Assembly: GCA_008711295.1 (NCBI GenBank)
Contig: VUYV01000062.1
Location: 1,270,025 to 1,334,024, forward strand
Source of the DNA: Anarhynchus alexandrinus
Lineage: Eukaryota > Chordata > Aves > Charadriiformes > Charadriidae
Length of the DNA: 64,000 nucleotides
Reading direction: 5' to 3'
Shown here: positions 13,228 to 28,690 of the stretch, piece after piece
Layout of the letters: every line of letters starts with the position of its first letter
How positions within the stretch are numbered: the first letter of the stretch is position 1
Notes under the pieces: model-generated
What the model was told of the DNA's origin: nothing
Seen by the model: the letters and a program-made list of their open reading frames with translations, nothing else
Databases searched by the model: none
Position numbers and translations under genes: made by a program

Positions 13228-16200
13228 ACAGGCCCCAGTGTAAAATGAAACAAAACATCTACCATTTACCTCCTTTGGGGATGTATCCAGCCTGCGCCTT
13301 CCCCAGGGACCCTGCACAGGACCCAATATGCCTCTGTGTTTGTGCACAGGATATGAAGGGCTAGAGTGCAGAAGGGTAATTTTTCAAAGCGGTGTGTGGG
13401 AGTAGCACTGGAAATTCCCTGCATACTGCTTTGAAAAAAATATACCCCCTACCTCCATGAATTATGAGCAGGGCCTCCGACTGCAGGCTGAGAAGCCAAG
13501 AGGTTGAAGAGGGAGGCACCGCCAACTTAACTGGATGCACTTCTTAAGACTATGATATAAGGAATAACTGAATTCTTCAATCATATTACGGACACTGATA
13601 CTTAAGAGGTGTCGCTGCTACAGAGCAGGGATTCCTTTGTTGACAGTCACTTCAGCAGAATAAAACGAAGCAAGTGCTTAGGATACCTCAACTATTGATT
13701 TTGTGTTTCTCAAAGTATGAGAACAAAGTGCTGCTGAGAGGTCTTGGATTACCAAAGCCAAGGGGTTTTTTACCTAAAAATTACATGTCAAGGCTAACTT
13801 CATTGTCTTGGCTCACTTCAAATTCAAAGAAGAGATAAAAATCTCTCCCTGGAAATGCTTATCCTACTCAAACTCTTATCTTAGATCGGTATCAATCATT
13901 CATTGTCCCCAGACAGCATCTCAATGACTATATTAAACCAGACACCTTAATTGTAGACAGATACAAGTTCATTGAGATGAGTCCAACCCTAAGCTCCTGA
14001 GGAGACACAGTCTAAGGGCAAGCTCCCCCCCGGCTTCAAAACCCCCGTATGTTCACCCTGGGATCTCAGTGCCCCCCCAGCACAAATCCTCATCTGTAGA
14101 TCTTAAATTGACAACGATGACATTAATAAGCCCTGTGACACAGACCTGGGCTGCAGGAACAGCTATATTAGCTTCTTTCTCTCGCTGCCCATCTGGCTAG
14201 ACTTGCTCTAACACAGAGAAGGGAAACTCTTGCACCCCTTATTTTATAAGCGGTAAAGCAGCCTGAGCAGTAAGGAGGCATGTGCCCGCCTCTCCTACGG
14301 CCTGAGTAAGGGATCAAGGCTCTTGGGCTTTGAACAAAGGGCAATTGAACAAAGGATTGCCCAAGAGGCAATTAACAAAAAAAAATCTGCACAGCATTTA
14401 TCACTGGAGAAAAGGTGATATCTAGTCAGTGATATCCAGCCTCTCCTTTCCCCTTCAGTATTCTCCAGTAAAGAGCAAATACCAACAGCAGACTCACTGA
14501 CAACACCTTTTCGGAAGCAGTCACACATCCCGAAGGAGAGGGGGCCCCAAGTGCCTTGTGAACTGGGATGCCCACAGCAGGAAGAAGCCTGGCTCCATAT
14601 TAAAGGTTTCTATACTTCACTCTTTCCTAAACTGCACCATAAAAAAAAAGTGATGACTTGAACTTAATGAATGTTCTCAGTCCATACCTCGGCAAAGCGA
14701 CACAAACACATGACACCACAATGGAATAATCACACTTTTTTTTACCATGTCCTGGTTATTTACAATGTTCTAGGTGTACAGAACTGAGTCCGTATACACC
14801 TTTGTATTTATATAGAGTTCTTCCAAATATGTATAATAACTTATGTACAGCTTCAAGGAAACAAGAGGTACAGTTTTCACAAAAAGCAGCACCACACTTT
14901 TCTCAGCCTCCTCTGCCTTCTGTTTTCTAACACCACTAATAGTGAACCTTGTAACATCATATATATTATTGTGTATTATTCCAGACAGCACTAATTTGGG
15001 GATATACGTAAATAATCTTCACACATAAGTTACTGGAAAATGAACAAATTACATCTTTCCAAAAGGAAAAAGCATTCCCCACTCGAATCAAGCAGAGCCT
15101 TAATTCAGCACTTCATGACCTTTGTATTTAAAAATCATTTATTAGCTAATGGATCACAAATTAAGTTGAAACAAGTGCTAAGCTTGCCTAAGGACTTCTT
15201 TCTTTCAGGCTTCTTAAAAAAAAAAAAATCTAGGGGGGAGCTACATGAAATCACTATGGTCCAATTAACAAGGATCTCACTCTTCAAGCTTGCAAACAAG
15301 AGATTACATTAACACCTGCTACAAAAGCAAACATTTTTAGATATCTTCATCTTAACCTGCTTGACATTGACTTCAAACTCCTGCCTGGCTCTCGGATGAA
15401 AATTATTGTGACTGACGTATATTTTTCATTTGGGGGTGGGGGTGCAAAGACTGTGTCAGTCCGTGTTTCCGTCTCTCTGGTATTTATGCATAATTCACTT
15501 CAAAGATAATAGGAGTTACGTACATGCATTGATGGCAGAATAGTTTCCTAAATGTAAAATTGTTGAAGGAAAACCATTATGCTGATAGGAGATAAATGCT
15601 GCATGTGAACATACGACACACACAGAGTGCGCTGTAGGGTCCTTGAAGGATCTCATCCAACATATGCCTACAGTGGCATGTGTGAGTAACTCCTTTGTGG
15701 TCTATGCATCAAAATAAACTGACCTCTTGGGCCAACATATATATTTATAACATCTGTACAGGCAGGAAAAACATTTCTTTGCGTTCATCAGAAAAGCAAT
15801 CATACAGCTGCAGCAGAAATACAACCCATCAGATTACAACAACACTTTACTACAAACTCTTGCGACAGGACTGTAGTAGAAGGTAGCAAGCAGTGATTTT
15901 TAAAACACTTGTATGTCTGAAAAGTTGAACTTTCTGAAGTCCAGAATTGTTGGAAAAAGAAGAAAAAACCCACTGAAATAACTCTGTAAGTGTTTTGTTT
16001 TGACAGCGTTCCTCAGGAATTCACCACACTTAGCTGGGAAAATGCTAGCAGTTAAATCTATTCAATGTCATGACATACAAAATTGAAACATAATTGCTCC
16101 TAAGTGGTTGACAACTGGCAAGTACTTTTTACATGGATAGAGAGAAATTTATGCTATCAAATGGAAGATACTGTCAAAAGTTTGATTTTAATATAAATGA

Positions 16201-16426
16201 AAATGCTACACGAGGACTCAAAAGGATAAGGAAAAAAGCTCAGCAGTAACACTTTTATAACCACATATTTAAAAAGCTTTGAAGTGAAGAATCATTACAT
16301 CAAAATCATTTTCCTTGAAAGATAAAAAAAATAAATTACAGCATGAATATTAACAAGTTATTAGAATAGTGAATTTCAAAGAGTAGCAAAAAACAAGCAG
16401 CCGATGAGTGGCCTAGTTTAAAGAAT

Positions 16427-16433
16427 GTCTTAC
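16427..16433 (-). promoter_or_regulatory. Splice donor after the 85-nt ZNF423 exon
   Basis: The minus strand reads ATGATTG|GTAAGACATT, a good GTAAGA donor. It splits the next codon after its first base. Confidence 0.88.
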
Positions 16434-16518
16434 CAATCATATGGTTAGCGACATGGATTTGTATCTCTCTCTCATTCTCAAAGGTCATCTGGCACTTGAT
16501 GCATTGATAGGTCTTTTT
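16434..16518 (-). CDS. ZNF423: ZNF423 85-nt coding exon carrying one C2H2 finger
   Basis: This exon encodes [13 protein letters not shown], then [15 protein letters not shown], followed by the first base of the next codon. It is one C2H2 finger (C-x2-C-x12-H-x3-H) just before the final three fingers of the protein. It follows the large exon at a phase-0 junction: the upstream exon ends in Pro-Arg and this one starts Lys-Lys, giving the continuous family sequence SPVPR-KKTYQC. It exits in phase 1, which suits the Glu codon that follows in mammalian ZNF423. The acceptor ends TTATTAAACAG and the donor reads G|GTAAGAC. The sequence discriminates ZNF423 ([14 protein letters not shown]) from ZNF521, which has a different finger body here. 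The exons for the last three fingers were not found between here and position 1. Confidence 0.96.
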
Positions 16519-16556
16519 CTGTTTAATAACCAAAAAGAGATTAGAGAAAACTGCAC
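16519..16556 (-). promoter_or_regulatory. Splice acceptor of the 85-nt ZNF423 exon
   Basis: The minus strand reads TTTTCTCTAATCTC, then TTTTTGGTTATTAAACAG, then AAAAAGACC. It has a T/C-rich tract with a plausible CTAAT branch-point match, followed by the AG. The phase is exactly compatible with the upstream donor. Confidence 0.9.
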
Positions 16557-19500
16557 TGTAGCATAAGGCAAGTGTGATCATGAATATAGCATGTTACGTG
16601 CTTCAACTTTCCTCCACTGAGGCCTTTTCTGCTCATATATCCCCAACAAGACACCAAGTTGGGCTGGGCTTCTCTGGGACCATGAATACAATCTCTAATT
16701 AACAGCCTGCACGAGGAGAATTTTTAATTTCAACTCAAAAAATTTCAAATTATAGGACTTGAAAATCTGATTGAGTACTTCAGCCATAATCAGATTGCTC
16801 GTGTCATTTAACCCATTGCAGTAAAAATGCCTGTAGAGTGAAATAAAAGACATTGAAAGGTAATCGTTTTTTCAGAAAAAGATCAAATTTCTCAAAAAAA
16901 TCCATCTTTAGTTAAAACCAAAATACAGTAGGCAAAACACCGATAGTTACCTGGGGAAGTGAAGGACAAAAGGAAAAAATACATTTTGTAATGGTCTCCC
17001 ATCAGAAATCCTGGAAAAACTGCATTACCACAAAGTATGGTTTCCTAGCACAATCTGTGGTGTATTTTCTCCGTCTCAAAGTGATACCAGGGAGGGTTAG
17101 CTGCAGAAGTCAGGAGATAGCGTGAAGAGGCAACTACACGAACCATTTATTCAAACAGAGAAAATGGGGTTTGCACTCAGATTGACAGTGGTGCGTGTAC
17201 TCGTGCAACATGACAGGGAAAAATCCAAGAAATCATTTGTAGAAGTTAAAATGCATGTTGACAAGTTAGACATCCAAGTTAGGAAAAAACCAAAACACTA
17301 ACGCTAAGCTTTGGTACACTTGCAAAAACTCTCATTTGCCAAAGCAGAAGTACAGTGCTTTGGTTTAATGTGCATGCTCAATTACTGCACGGGAATGTGC
17401 TATCTAAATAGACATCTTCTGATGTGCAATTTAGAAAAATTGGGCCTTTTGTGTCTACTTCTTCCTAGAGAAGAACTCCTACTGCCACACTTGCCACCAG
17501 GCCTGAGCACGAGCATGAGCATGTGGTCCGTATCCTTACAGCTAGAGCGGACGGCCCCAGAACACACGTGAAAACCGCACGCGCTGGCCACAAGCTCAGT
17601 TAGCTGAGGAATGGATGGGAGTCCCAAGCCATTAGCACTGAGAAACCCAATTCAATAAACAACACCCTCTCAACTGTTTTGAAGCAAAATATTTTGTGGG
17701 TATTTTTTGTGCACTTTAGATGCACATTAATTTTTTTGTACAGCCTCCACCGTACACCTACATATAGAATATCCCATTTTTAGGACAGCAGTAATAAGTC
17801 AGAAGTTTTGAGTTAAACAGAGGAGTTGCTGTCACCCCCCCTGCGCATGGGATCCAATTTCCTTGAGCACCTGCTGAGGAAAGAACAAATTAGGTGCTGC
17901 CGAGAGCTTCTTAACTACTTCCCATGTCATCAGTGGCAACAAGTTAGCCTGCTGGAGGTTAATGAACAGGCTGTAATACCACAATAACAAATGCACCAGC
18001 CTATGGATGTTATGCGTATTCCACGAATTCTGTACGCAGTATGTGTTTGCACATAGGCAGGGCTTTCTAGGCTAAAATAACAATGGGTGATTAACATGAT
18101 AATAGGAAGAGGGCTATACTCCATTGGCCGAAACCTGACACAGCCAACCATATAAAAGGAAATAGTTTGGATTGGCTAGTTATCCCTAGGCAGCTCAAGA
18201 AAGTATCCTCCTGGAGTCCATTCAGAAATCAAGGCTGTTAATGGAAAAGCAGCTGGATTTCTGCAGCACTCTTTCTTGGGAATCTATTCCGGCAGACGAG
18301 CACAGCACACATACGTCCACACGTCCTCTCAAACACACTGGCATACACATGCTGAGGGCTCCTAACTTGAAAAACAAAACAATACACAAAAAATCTTGGA
18401 AAAGAAAAATGGGATTGGGCGGTGAACGATTCATGTGGTCACATTTAAAACTTGAAACCTTCCTCTTCTTTAAAACTTCAAAGCTGACTAAGTTCTGTGC
18501 CTTGTTCAACACTTATCTCTGTTATGAGGGTTCCCTAAGTAACTAGCTAAGAAGGACAATATTTCAGCTCAACTCTATTTCAAACCTTTAAAGTTATATT
18601 AAACACAGACAAATGATTCATTTTTCTTAATTGATTTCGGTGCTTCTGAAAGCTACTTACTAACAGATCTGGAGACAGGATGTCTTTGTTTACCCACAGA
18701 CCCAGCGCGAACTCCTCCACACCATTTCACAAACTTATAAAACACTCTGCTTGGCATGACCACCCCTCAGAGAAGACGGCAGATTTCAAACTTCCTCTGA
18801 CTATTATCTTTAGCCTCAGCTGTGACACATGCATGCAAAAGAGCAGTTCAACTGTGGCGATGGCTCTTGTGACAGGGTACCCCACTTGAAATGGCGTGAG
18901 GTTCATAAAGGGCCTCATACAGGCCACGAAATAACTATAGCTAGATTGGCACTCAAACGTATATGCGAGAGATGGAAGAGCTGAATTTTTGGCTCGTTAA
19001 TAATTCTCTTTAAAAGAATGTGACAAAACCAGACTTCCATTCTCAGTAAATGGGGACCGCTAGTTCTAATGCAAGGTTGTGGGTTTTGTGGCACCAAATA
19101 TGATCTTCTACTACCGTTTTTGTGGATATCATGGCTTCACAAACATTATTAATAGGTCAGTTATCTCTTTTTAAAGTTTCACCTTGACGTGTGGTGACAA
19201 CAAAGGTACCCAGACTCTGAGGAGCTAGCAGAGTTTAAGTGATGGCATCTAGGTGACATAAGAGACCAGATGAGCAGGCATTCAGCTAAGAGCTCAATCC
19301 CCATTAAGTCAAGATATTTAATTCTAATTTTGGCACAACATAGTAGTATTAACAACAGAGGGTTCTGGCTTCTTTTCTGAAGTAACTATTGTTCCCATGG
19401 GTTTTCCAGACTGTCCTCCTTTAAATCTGGAAATGGTTTCCTGTTCTACAAAGAAAATATTCCTCCATTCAAGTGGATTTACAAGGGAAGAGAAGGGGTG

Positions 19501-22041
19501 CAGGGGAGAACAAAGAGAAGGAATTGAGTCCAAGAAAGTGTGCAGGAGAAAAGGAACTGAATAAAGGAGCACAACAGGATTCATTCTTCCAACTTTCTAT
19601 ACCACCTCCTTTGCTTCTTCAGTCCAAATAACCTAGGTGGGCTAAATATAGTAACACCATTCAAGATGGAAATTTAATTGAAGTGTGAGCATTTGCCATT
19701 GTCAACATTAAACAAGCATTGTTCATGATAACTATGGTACAAAATAAGTATAAATTCATTGTAAGAGAAAGAGCAGCCTGAAATGTGACTGTTTCCAGTA
19801 TTACAAGAGGCAATGAGAAATCTCAAGACTAAACAACGAGTGACGTTTCTCAAGACATGCACGTTCCTCTAGAAGATGTGTTAAAAGGAATTAATAAAAT
19901 GTAATCAAAACTGAAGCTCCTACGCACAGAAATATGTTCAGAAAAATTAAAGCATTACCTCTAATGCGATCATAATAGAATAAAAAAAGGTCTTGAGCTA
20001 TACATGTGCCAGATACTGGAATGGGACCTCACTTGTGATGCTCATCTAAAAAAAATCCTTTCAGTCCTACCCAAAAAGAATAGCTCATGTAGAACTAACG
20101 ATAAGAATCAAACACAAATTGACATTAGAGCAACCTTTTACTAAAAAGGTATATTTTATTTATTCCTCTTAGTGATGTTCCATACAGAAGACCATCAGCT
20201 TCACTTAAAATCTAATACAAATCCTCTGATGCAGATGTTTCCATGTGCAGGAAGCAAAAACTTCATCTGTCTGGAAATCTACCTTTATTGACCATCATGA
20301 TTAGATCCTAGTTAGATGTCCTAGAACTACAGGCAATGAACTCATAGATATTTCTTCCTGGTTGTTTGCCATACTAAAATGTAAGTGAAGAAAACAGAAC
20401 ACAAGGTTCAAGGGTTATGTGCTTTCTCTTTCATTCTTATGGATATTAAAAAAAAACAAACACCAAACTGCCAAGCAATTCTGAGTGCTTTTTGATCCTC
20501 ATCTAGCTGTCTCCAACTGATTTTCAGAACAAAACCTCCAAAAATTCAATAGTAAAAACCCCACACAAAATAGAACAAAATATTCATAATCCCTTTGTGG
20601 TGCTCTATCCATGTGCGTACATATGTGAACATAAATACATACAGTAAAAAGGAATGATTTTTTTCTCCTGCTCTATCTTTTTTTTCCTCCCAAATATTTT
20701 CACTTTTTATTGATCAAGAGCTAATATTTATTTTCCTCATTCCTTTCACTTTGGGGTTAAATTATCTTTTAAGTTTTTTTTTTTAAATTCCCCTAGGCTT
20801 CCACACTCTCTTCTTCCATTCAAGAAGTATAACTGCTGACAGAGTGATTTCCAACACTCAAAGAAGTTACGTATTGTGTACATCATCATCACCTTTTCCA
20901 TTTCCTTGGATTTCATTTGGCTTATTGACCCTGAAGTATATGCCCGCTATTTAAAATCTAATCTCCCTATATCTTCTTTCTGACTGTACCTTGTCCTAAT
21001 TTTCAAGTGCTTTTCTGTTTAAGAAACAAAAATCAATAAGGTGTTTAAAAAAAGAAATGTGGAAGTGCTCAAGAATTGGAGAGAAGCAGCTCTTGTCTGG
21101 ACATCTGCAGATTACTCTACATGCATTGTGCACTTAAGATTGCTCCAGTAAAATGGTATTTTACCTGTGCGCAGCATGTAACAAGATGACAAGAGAGATT
21201 GTGTTCAACCTGCTTAGCTTTGCTATGAAGCGAATGAAGTTAAGTAAACGCTATTCTTCAAATACAGGGGTTTATCACCATTTAAAAGACAGCGTAATTC
21301 TTTGAAAACTCCTGTGCTAAGCAGACGCAAAGGGCACTCATTGCCTTGAGAAACCTGAGTGAAACACCAACAGTTTCCACGTGAACTGATATCAGAATTC
21401 AGGTCTTGTACCTATAAGGAAGGGTAAGATAATGAATTCTTCCTAATGACAATATATCTGTTCCTGGGATGCATACTACAAAGGTCTCCGATATTAGCAT
21501 ACGCGCAGGCCAAAGACACCTGTTGAAGGTACCATTTGCCATCATCACAAATGCTGATTTTTCATTATCTTCTACAAAGGAACTAAGACCTTTCCTCATG
21601 GGATGAAATTCAAAGCGTTTACCTTATTGAAGAACTTAAAACTCTCCCCTGAGAGAACAAGCATTGAAACTGTCACTGAAAAGAAAGAGTTAAAGCGAGA
21701 AATAAGAGCAGAAAATGGCAATGTATTCTGCTTCTGATAGTTGATAGGAAAGAAAAGGTAATACTTTAGGCTAAAGGCACAGCCATATGAAGTAAGAATT
21801 AGTCCTACCTAAGAGAACAGAGGTGTTTTAAAGAATTTAGAAGGAAATAAAGGCCTGAGGAGGAGGAAGGAGAATGACCTAGCCAGAGCCCCAGCCAAAC
21901 TCTCAAAAGGTATCACACTGAAGGAGGGATATTTCCATTCCTCGTTCTTCTGCAGGATTAGGTGTGTGTGCCTGGAGGCTTAGTCACACATTCACCACAC
22001 CCAGAGGGAACAATATCCAGTTGTTTTACTAAAAAAGCATT

Positions 22042-22057
22042 AAAAAAAAAAAAAAAA
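22042..22057 (+). repeat. 16-base A-run
   Basis: This is a homopolymer of 16 A residues. No retroposed gene body is recognisable immediately upstream. Confidence 0.9.
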
Positions 22058-22883
22058 GAAATTAAACTTTCTGTGGGATTCGCTCAGAAGTCTGGAACGG
22101 GGCATTGAGGCCAGCGGGTGCTGGGGCAGGCAGTGCCGTGCTCCACGCTGGCCACGCACAGCCCGGCTCGGCCAGACGCTGCTGCCCCGCACGCCCCGGC
22201 GCTGAGCCGGACCTAACAAGTCCCGCTGGGGACACAGCCTGCACCAGCTCTATTTGAGGCATCTCAGCCTGTGTCCTCAGGATGTACTTAGGGTCTTCTA
22301 TTACTTCCTGAGCCTCTGGTGTTCTAGTTGAATAGTATTTTCAGGTTCTTTAATGCAGTAAGATGTTTTTGTGGGTGCTTTAATTAGCAGATTGACATAA
22401 ACAGGCATCCACGGCTGGAATTATTCATTAGGAGTTGGGTGCCTAATTTCCTTAGATACTTTTGAAAATCTCACCCCATCATGTTTAATTAAAAATGTCA
22501 GATGATATCAATACTCAGATGTGTCTGCTGTTGGTCTCCTGAGAAGATTTCCAAAATCTACTTCTCATTCCATCTGTTCCTGACAGAGGAAGGACTGACT
22601 TGGCCCATTCTTGAACCAAAACATCAACAAATAATTTTAAAAGACTATAAACTGCAAATTATATTAATCTCTTGAGTAGGCTTCTGAAACCTTACTTGGA
22701 TCTGCATGTTCCCAGGTATCTTGTAAGCTAAGAAATGGGAAAGCAGGCTGTCTACGAACATTAAAGGAGAGCACACTTATATGTAACCTGCATTAGACAA
22801 CGATTTCCAGATTTGCTACAAAAACTTCTTATCTTACAAGAGGGCCATGAAGCAGATCCTTTTAAAATCACTTTTAAAATCAT

Positions 22884-22895
22884 ACACACACACAC
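22884..22895 (+). repeat. Short (AC)6 repeat
   Basis: Six AC units are followed by an alternating purine-pyrimidine stretch (gcatataagcacgcgc). The repeat lies in the intron between the two coding exons. Confidence 0.85.
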
Positions 22896-23510
22896 GCATA
22901 TAAGCACGCGCTTATGCACACAGACATCCAAGTAGCCTCACAATGTTCACTCGGACAGACATCCATAAAGACAAGCTCTTTAACACAGAAATTTGTTTTA
23001 GGTGAGAATTTGGGAGGCAGGGTGGAATTCACGACATTTTTCCTCAAAAGTTCTTTTATCCTCCTGCTCGTGTTTAGTTCCCTGGTAAGAAATAATCTCA
23101 TTCCTCAAGTATGACAGATCAGATTTATTTTTTTTTTTGTTTTGGGTACTCAGCATTTCCTTTCTTGATGGAAATGCCCCAACTTTTCCAGATCTGCCAG
23201 TTCAGTAGCATCATAATTCATGGACAAACTCAATCCCCACCGTTCAAGCGTCTCAGTTCTCTGTTGGTAAATCTAGGGCAGTTTTATGATAAAAAATCTG
23301 ATGCGCTGCCACTAGGAATCAAGGAGCCTGCAAGGCTGAGTAACTTTCCTATGAGTAATTTTCCTATGTGTGTTACTCCAGCTTTCCTTCTGTTTTGTTG
23401 TTTTCTATAGTAGCACAAGTAATTTTATAAAGTGACGGTTTAAAAAAAAGGAACATCGGATCAGTTCTTAGTCACATCGAATGTCTACATTTTATCCCTC
23501 AGACATTTTA

Positions 23511-26790
<3,280 letters not shown>

Positions 26791-28139
26791 CCAGTGCATC
26801 TGTGAAATAAGGACAAAGCTCTCAACAACACTATGGGCTTCTGCTACTACAGCATTAAAAAAAATATCAAGTAAAAAATCTCTCTTGAATTTCAAAGGAG
26901 GTTTAAGAGAAATAAAAATATATTTGTACACATCATTCACAGATATGCCAACATATAGTATTAATAAAAAGCATTTTTCTTTAGCAGGTTTAACACCTGC
27001 TCACTGTACTGTAAAGCAATAAACAATGAATAAAGAAAGCAAAACACAATGTGCAATGAAGCAATACAAACATTTCAAAAAGCTACAGTGTTAAGTGATC
27101 ACCTGTGATTTTGTGGGTCTTTTTAAATGCTACATCAAGATGATTTTAAGCAATGTCTCCATTAAACAAAATCCTTCAGTTCTGTCTCAAAGCTGTAACA
27201 GAATGGAAGGCTGCTCAAAAGCAGAGTAGAACATCTAGGTGAAATAAAAGCATCAGATTTGAGACAGCTGAAGAAAATCACAGAAGATATCTGCACCATT
27301 ACCACTTTCATTCATACGAAAGGTAATGTTGCCTGCTTGGTACAAAACCAAATGAGCTAAAAAAGCCCAGAAAATCATCACTGGAGATCTCAAGACATCA
27401 CAAAACAATCAACTTCAGGACAAACCAACAATGGCCCAGCCTCTGTTTTAATAACTATTTCCTTTGCTCAATATGAGGCTTTGGAAAATATTTTATAATT
27501 TGATATTACCATAAAGAAACACAGCACTAACACCAGCAGCAAAACAGTCATTTTAGGCAAAATACATAAAATGTTGGCAGCTTTCATAAACAGAATTGTT
27601 AACAAGAAACAGAAGAGAGCGAGTTCAAATATCCTAATTCCAATAAATGCAGAGATGTTGAGTGAAGCAAAAATGCCACTAGTCCGATATAAAAACTGAA
27701 CCACAGAATGAAACAAAAATAAAAGTCATGTAAATGAGGGAAGGCGCTGACCACATATACATTTGGAGATTCAGAAAAGGATCCGGTTCTCCAGATACGT
27801 TGTCCTTATAAAACATTTAATGTTCCTACTTCAGCTCTTACTAAAACAAACCAATAAAAAAATCCCCAACTGTGCGTGTAGGCTGCCACACGCGCACTCC
27901 TCGTGCCTGCCAACTACAGAGTCACCAGGCGGAGAAGAGCACATGTACGGCGGAGTAGCTCTCAAAGAAAGGCTCGGCTAATGAGGATATCACTACCGTA
28001 AGAGGCTAGCTCCCGTGGCACCGTGCGCTTTGGCAAAGACCACCTTTTTCATCCCAGGAAAAGAGAGAGCAGAGCTACCTGGGACAAACCAAACCAAGTA
28101 ATCACATACTGAACAAGTTTTCCAGCACGAACGGGCTGC

Positions 28140-28690
28140 CTGGTTTCCAGGACGCGGGGGTCGGGCGCCCGCTCCCCTTGCCCTGCACTCCCCGGGGAGC
28201 TCCGTGCTCCTGTTTAACTAAACCTCCTCCTCCAGAGCAACACTGGACTCCGAGAACGCGCTTCCTCCCGTTCCCGAAACGCACCCCGGCTCTCAGCAAG
28301 CACCCGTACTTCTAAGATGCTCAAGGTCTTTGTGCTCAGCTAACTCCTCTGAGCCTGGCCGAGCCCGAACCTAAAACACAGGCGACAAGCCCCTGATTTT
28401 TACGTAAACTTTTCTCAGGCTTCGTTCCCCCGACCACGAACCAGTCTCTCTCTGTGGCTGCAACAAAGCCTCATGTTCCCAATTTAAGCCACCTCCGCCG
28501 CCCGCCCCGCTGCCGGCGCAGCTTCGCTCTGGCCCCGGGGAGCCCCCGTCCCCCCGCCCGCCCCGTCCCCCCCAGCTCTGCCGCCAGCCGCGTCCGGGGC
28601 TCCGTCCCCACGGACCTGCGGCCACGGGCCGTCGGAGGGAAGGAGGCAGCCGGCTGCCAGCGCCTGGATTAGGGGCCCCGGGGAGGTGCC
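28140..28690. promoter_or_regulatory. CpG-rich island upstream of the large ZNF423 exon
   Basis: CpG is clearly dense here in otherwise AT-rich DNA, with the richest part at 28490-28660 (repeated CCGCC, CGTCC and GCGC). It lies 1.4-1.9 kb upstream of the large exon in the direction of transcription. By inference it could be an internal promoter giving a shorter ZNF423 isoform, and alternative first exons are known for this gene. No convincing donor sits inside the island. A strong one (GTGAGT on the minus strand) occurs at 29003-29008 just upstream. The ORFs crossing the island are Gly/Pro/Arg-rich and resemble nothing known. Confidence 0.5.
28543..28573 (-). other. G-quadruplex-forming motif in the CpG island
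   Basis: The plus strand has five C-runs of three to seven bases with one-to-two-base loops. The minus strand, which is the sense strand for ZNF423, therefore fits the G4 pattern. It sits in the densest part of the 28-kb CpG island, a common arrangement near promoters. Confidence 0.6.

Larger units (their letters stand above)
1..16433 (-). other. ZNF423 3' intron (incomplete)
   Basis: This is non-coding sequence between the 85-nt exon and the unseen C-terminal exons. I looked on the minus strand for the remaining family finger signatures (HECKLC, FKCPVC, QQHIF, FFFQTEL) and found none. It is AT-rich single-copy DNA with GC-richer patches near 3.7-3.85, 10.09-10.19 and 11.9-12.9 kb. It contains a T-run with TTTA-rich sequence at 3.87-3.91 kb, a T-run/A-run inverted pair at 6.39-6.43 kb and a small perfect hairpin at 13.2 kb. 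The open frames here are short or proline/serine-rich and match nothing I recognise. Confidence 0.8.
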
